Part shown: piece after piece, positions 1 through 6,346 of the stretch
Position numbering within the stretch: the first letter of the stretch is position 1
Layout: each line of letters begins with the position of its first letter
Assembly: GCA_030642585.1 (NCBI GenBank)
Contig: DAOWNN010000092.1
Span: forward strand, 1 to 8,044
Source: Bacteroidota bacterium
GTDB lineage: Bacteria > Bacteroidota > Bacteroidia > Bacteroidales > VadinHA17
Length of the DNA: 8,044 bases
Reading direction: 5' to 3'
Notes under the pieces: generated by a model
Seen by the model: only the letters and a program-made list of their open reading frames with translations
The model's database searches: none
What the model was told of the DNA's origin: nothing
Position numbers and translations under genes: made by a program

Positions 1-1460
1 GCAACAAACTCAGGTTCTGCGGCCGACATTAGTCCGGCAAGTTCTAATTTTAAAATATCGACTTTAAGTCCATCATGAACGGCAATACCCCCTTTAGATT
101 TTACAACACAATTTATAGCTTCAACAATTTGATTGTCACTTGTACCTATAGCAATTATATTATGACTGTCATGTGCAATGCTGGAAGCAAGAGCACCATT
201 AACTATTCCAAAACCAGTGATAAATCCCACTACCGGCGATTGTGATGAATACCTGTTCACAACCACAATCTTAACAATATCTTCATCCGGCAAGGCCAGG
301 GCTTCTCCATCTTTGAGTTTAATTGCTTTTATCTGCTGCTTTGTAAGCAGTTCGCCATCCACAGCTTCTATAACCCTCACTTTTCCCGATCTGGCCTTAA
401 CTTTTAAGTCTTCAGGTTTTATGGGTTTTGCATTAAACTTATTAAGAATACAGGGAGATGAATACTCAAATAAAACACTACCATCCTTATAAACCGGAGA
501 CCCGTTAATCCAGGTTTCAAGCACATTGAAATTTGCCGGTTCATCAATAATAATAATATCTGCAGGATCTCCCACCCTGAGCAAGCACCCATCCAGTTTA
601 TAATGTTGTATAGGATTCATTGTAGCAGCCTGAATCAAATTATACAAATTTAATCCCCTGGATAAGCCTGTTTTTATCAATTTGTTAATGTGCCCGGCAT
701 ACAAATCATCAGGATGTAAATCGTCTGAGCAAAGCATTACTTTGTCGGGATATTTATCAATAAGACTATAAAGTTTTTCAAAGTTCTTTGCAGCACTTCC
801 TTCACGTATTTGTATTATCATTCCGGCTTTTATTTTTTCTTCAGCCTCTTCAATCGTTGAACATTCATGGTCTGTAGTAATCCCGGCAGAAATATACTTC
901 ATCAAGTCTTCTCCAATAATTCCGGGGGCATGACCATCTATAGGTTTATTCATTCTTTTTGCGTGTTCAATCTTTTTCAACACTTCAGCATCAGAAAAAA
1001 TAACAGCCGGATAATTCATCATTTCTGATAAATACTTAATATCTTCTCTTTCGAGTAGTTCCTTAACCTCAGTTTCTCCAAGGGTTTCGCCGGATGACTC
1101 AAAAGCAGTTGCAGGAACACAGGATGGCACACCAAAATAGAACTTCATTGGAACCCGATTTCCGTCGTCTATCATATACTCAACACCCTTCTTGCCCAAC
1201 ACATTTCCTATCTCATGTGGATCAGAAACGCAAGCAACGGTCCCGTGCCTTACAGCCAGCTTCGAGAAAGACCCGGGCGAAAGCATAGAGCTTTCAATAT
1301 GTATGTGAGAATCTATAAGTCCTGGTAAAATGTATTTTCCTCCATTCGCCTTTCCAATTTTTTGAATTTTACAAATTCTGCCATTCTCTATAAAAATGAT
1401 TCCATAATAAGTCTCCCTGCTTATTATATCAACAATATTTCCGTAAATATTTTTTTTCAT
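1..1460 (-). CDS. ade: Adenine deaminase (C-terminus cut off by window edge)
   Basis: Adenine deaminase hydrolyses adenine to hypoxanthine and ammonia in the cytoplasm, for purine salvage. The frame is open from an ATG at 1460 to base 1 (486 complete codons). The family is usually about 540-580 residues, so roughly 60-90 C-terminal residues lie outside the window. Amidohydrolase signatures appear in order: PGLIDSHIHIESSMLSP with metal-binding H52 and H54, SDPHEIGNV, PSCVPATAFESSG, EMMNYPAV, DGHAPG (H177), AGITTDHE (D197-H198-E199), IREGSAAKN, CSDDLHPDDL (D246/D247), and the family-specific HDSHN at 430-434. The C-terminal domain of Ade begins around residue 350. The start gives a typical N-terminus and has no Shine-Dalgarno sequence, only an A/T-rich leader, as is normal in Bacteroidota. 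It lies 25 bases after the mnmG stop, and a parS-like palindrome fills most of that gap. No frameshift or missing catalytic residue was seen. The identification is secure. Confidence 0.95.
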   Translation of the reverse strand, partial: MKKNIYGNIVDIISRETYYGIIFIENGRICKIQKIGKANGGKYILPGLIDSHIHIESSMLSPGSFSKLAVRHGTVACVSDPHEIGNVLGKKGVEYMIDDGNRVPMKFYFGVPSCVPATAFESSGETLGETEVKELLEREDIKYLSEMMNYPAVIFSDAEVLKKIEHAKRMNKPIDGHAPGIIGEDLMKYISAGITTDHECSTIEEAEEKIKAGMIIQIREGSAAKNFEKLYSLIDKYPDKVMLCSDDLHPDDLYAGHINKLIKTGLSRGLNLYNLIQAATMNPIQHYKLDGCLLRVGDPADIIIIDEPANFNVLETWINGSPVYKDGSVLFEYSSPCILNKFNAKPIKPEDLKVKARSGKVRVIEAVDGELLTKQQIKAIKLKDGEALALPDEDIVKIVVVNRYSSQSPVVGFITGFGIVNGALASSIAHDSHNIIAIGTSDNQIVEAINCVVKSKGGIAVHDGLKVDILKLELAGLMSAAEPEFV

Positions 1461-1469
1461 AATTTTTAA

Positions 1470-1485
1470 TGTTCCACGTGGAACC
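1470..1485. other. parS: Probable parS site (ParB-binding centromere sequence)
   Basis: The sequence reads TGTTCCACGTGGAACC. Its core, 1471-1484, is a perfect 14-base inverted repeat centred on CACGTG. It fits the conserved chromosomal parS motif (TGTTnCACGTGnAACA) at every fixed position except the last base. ParB binds such sites, loads as a CTP-dependent clamp, and with ParA and SMC organises and segregates the origin region. The site lies directly against the mnmG stop codon (1486-1488) and 9 bases from the adenine deaminase start codon. No second CACGTG-centred copy was noticed in the window, and parA/parB are not present here. The match is seen directly; the function is inferred from the motif. 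Confidence 0.8.
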
Positions 1486-3357
1486 CTATCTTCCCAAAAA
1501 AACCAAAAGTACCGAAACATCAGCAGGCGAAACACCAATAATTCGACTTGCTTGTCCAATATTTTTTGGTTTTATTTTTTTTAATTTTTGTCTTCCCTCT
1601 GTTGAAATTGATTTCATATTATCATACACAGTATCTACTGGTATTTTTATGTGCTCCAGTCGCTTTATTTTATCTGCCATAAGCCGCTCCCTCTCAATAT
1701 ATCCTGAATATTTGATCATTATCTCTACGGATTCAATTATTTCATTTTTTAGCCCACCCAGCCCATTTACTTTTTCCTTAAGCTCCTTTGATGCCTTTGT
1801 CAGGTTGTTAATTTGTATTTCTGGTCGTTTTAATATTTCTGATGCCTTCACAGATTGCCTGAGGATGCTTGTTTTAAGCATGCTTAAGTCTGAATTTATT
1901 TCATCAGGTTTTATTGACAGTTTTTTTATAAAACCAATTAATTCATCTCTCATAGTGTATTTTTTCTTACACAGCTCCCATCTTTCTTTTGTTGCAAGGC
2001 CAATTTTATATGCTTTTTCAGTAAGCCTTTTATCTGCATCATCCTGCCTGAGTAATATTCTATACTCAGCTCTTGATGTAAACATTCTGTATGGTTCATC
2101 AACTCCTTTTGTAACAAGATCATCAATTAAAACACCAATATATGCTTCATCACGTTTCAAAATGAACTGTTCATTACCACAAACCTTTCTGTGGGCATTT
2201 ATTCCTGCAATCAGGCCCTGTGCACCTGCCTCCTCATATCCTGTAGTTCCATTAACCTGTCCGGCAAAAAACAGATTACTTATAAGCTTTGTCTCCATGC
2301 TATGATATAATTGTGTAGGATCAAAATAATCATATTCAATAGCATATCCGGGTCTGAATATTTTTGCATTCTCAAAACCCCTGATTTTTCTAAGACCATC
2401 ATATTGTACTTTCCATGGGAGAGATGACGCAAATCCATTCAAATAATACTCCACTCCATTTTTACCCTCTGGCTCAAGGAATAACTGATGCCTGTCTTTG
2501 TCTGCAAATGTTATAATTTTATCTTCTATACTTGGACAATATCTGGGACCTATACTTGAAATTGTACCATCGAAAAGCGGGGAGTCCTTTATCCCGGTTT
2601 CAAGCATTGAGTGAACCTCTACATCAGTATGAGCAATATAACAACTTAACTGCTCAGTCATGGGCTTGTCATAATTTAAATAAGAGAAATAGCCCCCACC
2701 CTCATCTCCCTTTTGTTCATCGAGAACAGAAAAATTAACAGATCTTCCATCTATTCTGGCAGGAGTTCCGGTTTTCATTCTTCCCATTTTAAAACCATTT
2801 TTTTCCAGAGAATCAGATAAGCCAATAGACGGTGGTTCAGAAAACCTTCCTCCACCATCTTTCTTCTTACCGATATGTATAAGTCCGTTCATAAACGTGC
2901 CGCTCGTAAGAATAATAGTTTTAGCAAAAATTTCAATCCCCATTCTTGTTCTTATTCCACGCACTATTTTGTTCTCAATTATGATTTCTTCAACCATATC
3001 CTGCCAAAAATCCAGATTTTCTAATCCCTCCAATATGCTTCTCCACTTCTCAGAAAATTTCATCCTGTCACATTGTGCCCTGGGGCTCCACATTGCTGGT
3101 CCTTTTGACCTGTTTAACATTCTAAATTGAATCATAGAGTCATCCGTAACAAGGCCTGAATAACCTCCCATTGCGTCTATCTCTCTCACTATCTGCCCCT
3201 TAGCAATTCCCCCCATGGCAGGATTACATGACATTTGAGCAATTTTTGTCATATCCATCGTTACAAGCATAACGCTTGAACCTAAATTTGCTGCCGCTGC
3301 TGCCGCCTCGCTTCCGGCATGACCTGCACCAATAACCAACACATCATAACTTTGCAT
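1486..3357 (-). CDS. mnmG: tRNA uridine-5-carboxymethylaminomethyl modification enzyme MnmG (GidA)
   Basis: MnmG is the FAD-dependent partner of the GTPase MnmE. Together they install the (carboxymethyl)aminomethyl group at C5 of wobble uridine U34 in several tRNAs, using methylene-tetrahydrofolate. The 623-residue length is normal. The FAD-binding GAGHAG motif is at residues 10-15. The two conserved catalytic cysteines are present: C44 in CNPAMGG and C274 in PRYCPSIEDK (both GidA signature regions). Further signatures are AGQVNGTTGYEEA (365-377), EPYRMFTSRAEYR (421-433) and the C-terminal helical domain with YSGYIERE (550-557), which in this family contacts MnmE. The ATG at 3357 sits just before the FAD motif, and AGGAA lies immediately upstream. 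It is 50 bases downstream of ybeY, with a possible promoter in that gap. The stop codon TAG abuts the parS-like site. mnmE is not in the window. Confidence 0.98.
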   Translation of the reverse strand: MQSYDVLVIGAGHAGSEAAAAAANLGSSVMLVTMDMTKIAQMSCNPAMGGIAKGQIVREIDAMGGYSGLVTDDSMIQFRMLNRSKGPAMWSPRAQCDRMKFSEKWRSILEGLENLDFWQDMVEEIIIENKIVRGIRTRMGIEIFAKTIILTSGTFMNGLIHIGKKKDGGGRFSEPPSIGLSDSLEKNGFKMGRMKTGTPARIDGRSVNFSVLDEQKGDEGGGYFSYLNYDKPMTEQLSCYIAHTDVEVHSMLETGIKDSPLFDGTISSIGPRYCPSIEDKIITFADKDRHQLFLEPEGKNGVEYYLNGFASSLPWKVQYDGLRKIRGFENAKIFRPGYAIEYDYFDPTQLYHSMETKLISNLFFAGQVNGTTGYEEAGAQGLIAGINAHRKVCGNEQFILKRDEAYIGVLIDDLVTKGVDEPYRMFTSRAEYRILLRQDDADKRLTEKAYKIGLATKERWELCKKKYTMRDELIGFIKKLSIKPDEINSDLSMLKTSILRQSVKASEILKRPEIQINNLTKASKELKEKVNGLGGLKNEIIESVEIMIKYSGYIERERLMADKIKRLEHIKIPVDTVYDNMKSISTEGRQKLKKIKPKNIGQASRIIGVSPADVSVLLVFLGR

Positions 3358-3372
3358 TTCCTGAATTTTTCA

Positions 3373-3404
3373 CAAAGATACAATAAGCTAATATTGTAAT
3401 AAAA
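3373..3404 (-). promoter_or_regulatory. Candidate Bacteroidota-type promoter for mnmG
   Basis: On the minus strand, 3380-3373 reads TATCTTTG, an exact match to the Bacteroidota -7 element TAnnTTTG recognised by the primary sigma factor of this phylum. Twenty bases upstream, TTTT (3404-3401) stands where TTTG/TTG is expected, a 3-of-4 match at suitable spacing. Transcription would begin near 3369, giving a very short leader before the mnmG ATG at 3357. It lies wholly in the 50-base ybeY-mnmG gap. It may add to read-through from the upstream genes. The A/T-rich background makes chance matches plausible. Confidence 0.42.
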
Positions 3405-3407
3405 TGA

Positions 3408-3839
3408 TTATTTTGATTTGGGTGTTACAATTTTACCCAGGTAGTAATCTTCCTTTTCCCGTATTGTTCTTTTTTCACTTTCAGTTTTATCTCTATATCC
3501 TAATAAGTGAAGTAATCCATGCACCATAACCCTATTTACTTCATCAATTTTTTCAATACCAAGCATTTTGGAATTGTCAATAATCCTATCGAAACTTATA
3601 AAAATATCACCTGAAATTGATTTCTCAATATTATATTCAAAACTGATAACGTCTGTATAATAATCATGCTTTAAATAATCATGATTCATTTTCCTTAGTT
3701 CTTTATCTCCTGTAAATACAATATTTATTTCTCCGGGAATTTTTTTTTCCTTTAGTATAACTGATCTTAGCCAATCAATTGTTTGATCAGCATTTTTGTG
3801 TTTGTAGTAAAAGTGTTCTGAATGTATGTGGATGGACAC
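3408..3839 (-). CDS. ybeY: Endoribonuclease YbeY (16S rRNA maturation / ribosome quality control)
   Basis: YbeY is a small zinc-dependent protein (UPF0054) implicated in 16S rRNA 3'-end processing and late-stage 70S ribosome quality control. This copy has 143 residues, slightly short of the E. coli protein, as is common in Bacteroidota. The core motifs are TDVISF (62-67), GDIFIS (77-82) and HGLLHLLGYRDK (107-118). The metal ligands are H107 and H111; the third position, His in E. coli (GYDH), is D117 here. From memory this is the usual form in Bacteroidota, so I do not read it as inactivation. The start is GTG at 3839, one base after the TGA of the upstream ATPase gene. An in-frame TAA about 21 bases upstream leaves no better start, so translation is probably coupled. 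mnmG follows downstream, an association common in this phylum. Confidence 0.95.
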   Translation of the reverse strand: MSIHIHSEHFYYKHKNADQTIDWLRSVILKEKKIPGEINIVFTGDKELRKMNHDYLKHDYYTDVISFEYNIEKSISGDIFISFDRIIDNSKMLGIEKIDEVNRVMVHGLLHLLGYRDKTESEKRTIREKEDYYLGKIVTPKSK

Positions 3840-3840
3840 T

Positions 3841-4254
3841 TCAGGAAATATTGAATATTAACTCTACACCAGCACCGTTATCTAAAAAATTAACTTCATC
3901 AGAAAGATGATTCATTAGAAACACGCCGCGTCCATCAATATTTTCAATATTCTCGGGTGCTGTTGGATCGGGAATATGATCATAATCAAAACCTGCACCT
4001 TCATCCTGCACTATGATTTTTAGCTTATTATTTTTATTATCTACCCCAATGGCAACGAATTTTTCCGGATCCGACTTGTTCCCATGTACAATGCTATTAT
4101 TAACAGCTTCAATACATGCAATCAAAACCTTTCCATACATATCTGATTCCAATGAATATTTTATTGAAATTTCATCTATGAGCTTTTCTACCTGCCTTAA
4201 ATTCTCAGGAATAGAACTAATTTTGATCTCTCGGTCCATACTAATCATAAACAT
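3841..4254 (-). CDS. RsbW-like ATP-binding protein (GHKL, anti-sigma factor / serine kinase type)
   Basis: This is a single-domain GHKL ATPase of 137 residues, similar in size to RsbW and SpoIIAB. The ATP-site boxes are clear: the N box EAVNNSIVHGN (49-59, with E49 and N53), the G1 box DEGAGFD (84-90) and the G2 box GRGVFLM (108-114). There is no transmembrane segment or histidine phospho-acceptor domain, so it is not a sensor kinase. Family members bind sigma factors or phosphorylate STAS-domain antagonists; no STAS protein, PP2C phosphatase or sigma factor is encoded in this window, so its partner is unknown. ATG codons at 4254, 4248 and 4239 are all possible starts; the last (M6, before DREIKI) gives the N-terminus most like the family. 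It leads a tight block with ybeY, separated by one base. The fold is confident; the biological role is not established. Confidence 0.88.
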   Translation of the reverse strand: MFMISMDREIKISSIPENLRQVEKLIDEISIKYSLESDMYGKVLIACIEAVNNSIVHGNKSDPEKFVAIGVDNKNNKLKIIVQDEGAGFDYDHIPDPTAPENIENIDGRGVFLMNHLSDEVNFLDNGAGVELIFNIS

Positions 4255-4325
4255 ATGCCAAAAATTCTATTACTTATAGCTTATACTTAAAAAAAATCAA
4301 AAAGTTACACCTATTATCAAGATTT

Positions 4326-5516
4326 TCATCTGCTCAGCCATAATTCAGGATTCTGATTTTGTTTTTCATTGTAAATCCTAAAGTGTAATGTTGTGTTATC
4401 TCCCTGTGAATGATCGGTATACACTGTTCCTATTTCCTCCAGGGTTTCGATATTATCACCAACTTTAATTGAAATATCAACTAAATTTCTATAAACTGTT
4501 AAAAATCCACCATGCCTGATAATAACAGTTTGGTTTGCACCGGGAATAGCAATAATCTTCATTACTTCTCCTTTAAAAACATTCCTGACCTTACTTCCAC
4601 TAATGGTTGCAATATCAATACCTCCGTTATCAATTTTAACATTTTTCATAACCGGATGAGCATGTATACCAAATTTTCCTGTTACAATACCCGTTCGTGT
4701 AGGCCATGGAAGTTTCCCCTTATTTTTTACAAACTCTTCTGAAATTAATTTTTCCTCCGGTGTGAGTATATAAATACTTTTAGCCTTTCTTGTTTCCTCT
4801 TCCATTATACGAGCGATCTCCACATCAAGTTTTCTCGCAATTTCTTCACTTTTTCTTATCTCCCTTCTAAGATCACGCTCTCGTCTTTTCAATCTACTAT
4901 AATATGCCTTTTGTTTGCCAATATCCTGATCAAGATTTTTATTTTCAGCTTCCAGTTCAACCAGAATGATTTCTTTTTCTTCTTTTTGTTTTATCAATTC
5001 GCTACTTTTCAAGTTAAGCAGTCTTTGCATTTGTACTATCAAATGTACTTGCTTCTTTCTGTATTGTGAGTACTGCCTGAGATATAAAGTCCGCTTATAT
5101 ACCTGATTCAGGTTTTTAGATGAGAATAAATATATAAGCTCAAAATAGGGTGGTCGTCTATTATAAACTGACTGCAAAAGCCTTCCATATTCTAATTTAA
5201 TTTTTTCAATATCCTCTTCCATTGAATTCACAACAAGCTCATTATCATGAATTCTTAATGAATGTTCTTCAAGTCCTTTTTCCAGGTTTTCTATAAGTTC
5301 CTTTCTGTTTATTACTTGTTTATTTAACAGTTTAATTCTATTTAAGGAGAGGCTTTTACTTTTTGAAATTTCTTTAATTATCCTGTTTGTTTTTTCTATT
5401 TCAGACCGTGCATTTCTTTTTCTTTGCTCAAGCTCATTCCTGGTTTGGCCATAGCTCACTATTCCACTTAGCAGAACAATTAAACAGAAAATCAGATGTT
5501 TTCTAATAAAGTGCAT
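4326..5516 (-). CDS. EnvC-like murein hydrolase activator with degenerate M23/LytM domain
   Basis: This 396-residue exported protein has a signal peptide (hydrophobic residues 8-20, likely cleavage near SYG-Q24), a long charged coiled coil (about 25-110 and 150-245), and a C-terminal LytM/M23 beta domain (about 268-394). The layout matches EnvC, which activates amidases and is regulated by FtsEX during cell separation. Compared with catalytic M23 enzymes the metal-site ligands are mostly lost: HxxxD is N297..D301, the YxHL position is N344, and HxH is T376-L-H378. Only D301 and H378 remain. It should therefore act as a non-enzymatic activator rather than an endopeptidase, as EnvC does. The start codon shares one base with the stop of the DUF4292 gene (TAATG), which indicates coupled translation. 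A 71-base gap separates it from the downstream ATPase gene. Neither ftsEX nor an amidase gene is nearby, so its partners are inferred. Confidence 0.92.
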   Translation of the reverse strand: MHFIRKHLIFCLIVLLSGIVSYGQTRNELEQRKRNARSEIEKTNRIIKEISKSKSLSLNRIKLLNKQVINRKELIENLEKGLEEHSLRIHDNELVVNSMEEDIEKIKLEYGRLLQSVYNRRPPYFELIYLFSSKNLNQVYKRTLYLRQYSQYRKKQVHLIVQMQRLLNLKSSELIKQKEEKEIILVELEAENKNLDQDIGKQKAYYSRLKRRERDLRREIRKSEEIARKLDVEIARIMEEETRKAKSIYILTPEEKLISEEFVKNKGKLPWPTRTGIVTGKFGIHAHPVMKNVKIDNGGIDIATISGSKVRNVFKGEVMKIIAIPGANQTVIIRHGGFLTVYRNLVDISIKVGDNIETLEEIGTVYTDHSQGDNTTLHFRIYNEKQNQNPELWLSR

Positions 5517-6346
5517 TATAGGTCTGATAAGCTTTTAACTCTCTTATATGAATTACTAATCCTCTTTTTTGCAGGGAATGATTCATTTATTACCCATTTG
5601 TCATAATACAACAAAATTCTTTGTTCTTTTCCTTCAATTTTTAACCGGGTATCTATTATAGATGGTAAAGTAGCATTACTTTTTTCCTCATACCCTGAAT
5701 ACTCAATCAAGAGCTTAATATTATCATTCGGAACTTCAAGTCCTCTCAGCCTCAGATATCCTGTATTATAATCGAAACAAAATGTTTCTTTCCTAACTCT
5801 CTTATCGTTTCCCCTGACATAACAATAACCAGCTTTCTTAATATCCGACTTCATTTCGCTTTTCATTTCATAAAGAATTTTCTCACCAGCCCCCATTAAT
5901 AATAATTTCTCTAACAAATCAAACTCAAAACTTAATCCATATTCGGCATTAAACTCAAGAAAAGATGAGGTATACCGGGTCTTATTAAATCTACTGATAA
6001 TTGTAACACTGTCTCTATCAAAATATAATCTCATTGCTTCAATCCCAAAATCTGTGGCTATGCTAACAATAATTATGCTGTCCTTAATTATTCTAATATT
6101 CGAATTAAACTTAGTCTCCTTGTTTTCGATATTATAAACACCTCTGATTTTCTTTATCCATATGGTTTTTATTCTTTCTTCATTGATTCTATTTACGCGT
6201 ATAACCTCATCAACAGTGGTGTAACTGCCTTTCGTTTTATTCAGCAGGCCTTTAACCTTGCAGCCCTGCATAATAGAACTCAAAATAATTAAAACAAAAA
6301 TGAAATAATAGGATCGTTTATGAACCTCATCTTTTACTCCCGACAT
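5516..6346 (-). CDS. DUF4292 family lipoprotein
   Basis: A protein of 276 residues from the chosen start, recognised as a DUF4292 protein by its sequence pattern and its fixed place between a TPR protein and an EnvC-like protein in Bacteroidota. The chosen ATG at 6346 gives a short basic N-terminus, a hydrophobic stretch (YYFIFVLIILSSIMQGC) and a lipobox-like cysteine at residue 29, so it is probably a lipoprotein. The open frame reaches back to an ATG at 6388, but that would overlap the TPR gene by 62 bases and push the signal peptide far inside; 6376 is another option. The mature part looks mainly beta, with alternating strand segments such as SNIRIIKDSIIIVSIATDFG and YCYVRGNDKR. No enzymatic motif is visible. 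The function is uncharacterised. A LolA/LolB-like role in lipoprotein handling is possible but only a hypothesis. It overlaps the TPR gene by 20 bases and the EnvC-like gene by one base. Confidence 0.85.
   Translation of the reverse strand: MSGVKDEVHKRSYYFIFVLIILSSIMQGCKVKGLLNKTKGSYTTVDEVIRVNRINEERIKTIWIKKIRGVYNIENKETKFNSNIRIIKDSIIIVSIATDFGIEAMRLYFDRDSVTIISRFNKTRYTSSFLEFNAEYGLSFEFDLLEKLLLMGAGEKILYEMKSEMKSDIKKAGYCYVRGNDKRVRKETFCFDYNTGYLRLRGLEVPNDNIKLLIEYSGYEEKSNATLPSIIDTRLKIEGKEQRILLYYDKWVINESFPAKKRISNSYKRVKSLSDL

Noticed and set aside
178..492. Plus-strand open frame of 104 codons
   Set aside because: It is antisense to the adenine deaminase gene, which is continuous and carries all family motifs. 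Other short plus-strand frames (1094-1288, 2532-2738, 2897-3130, 4013-4279, 4512-4742) are rejected for the same reason.
1471..1484. Palindrome read as a transcription terminator after mnmG
   Set aside because: The stem would be only about 5 pairs around a 4-base loop and is followed by ATTAAAAATT rather than a T run in the direction of transcription. The parS match explains it better.
1469..2305. Long open frame of 278 codons on the plus strand
   Set aside because: It lies antisense to mnmG, whose protein is unmistakable, and its translation is a low-complexity Ser/Phe/Ile-rich shadow with no recognisable domain.
4255..4325. Possible promoter or small RNA in the 71-base gap before the RsbW-like gene
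   Set aside because: There is a TTTTTG box and an A/T-rich stretch but no TAnnTTTG element at suitable spacing and no convincing hairpin. A promoter may exist, but I cannot support one from the sequence.
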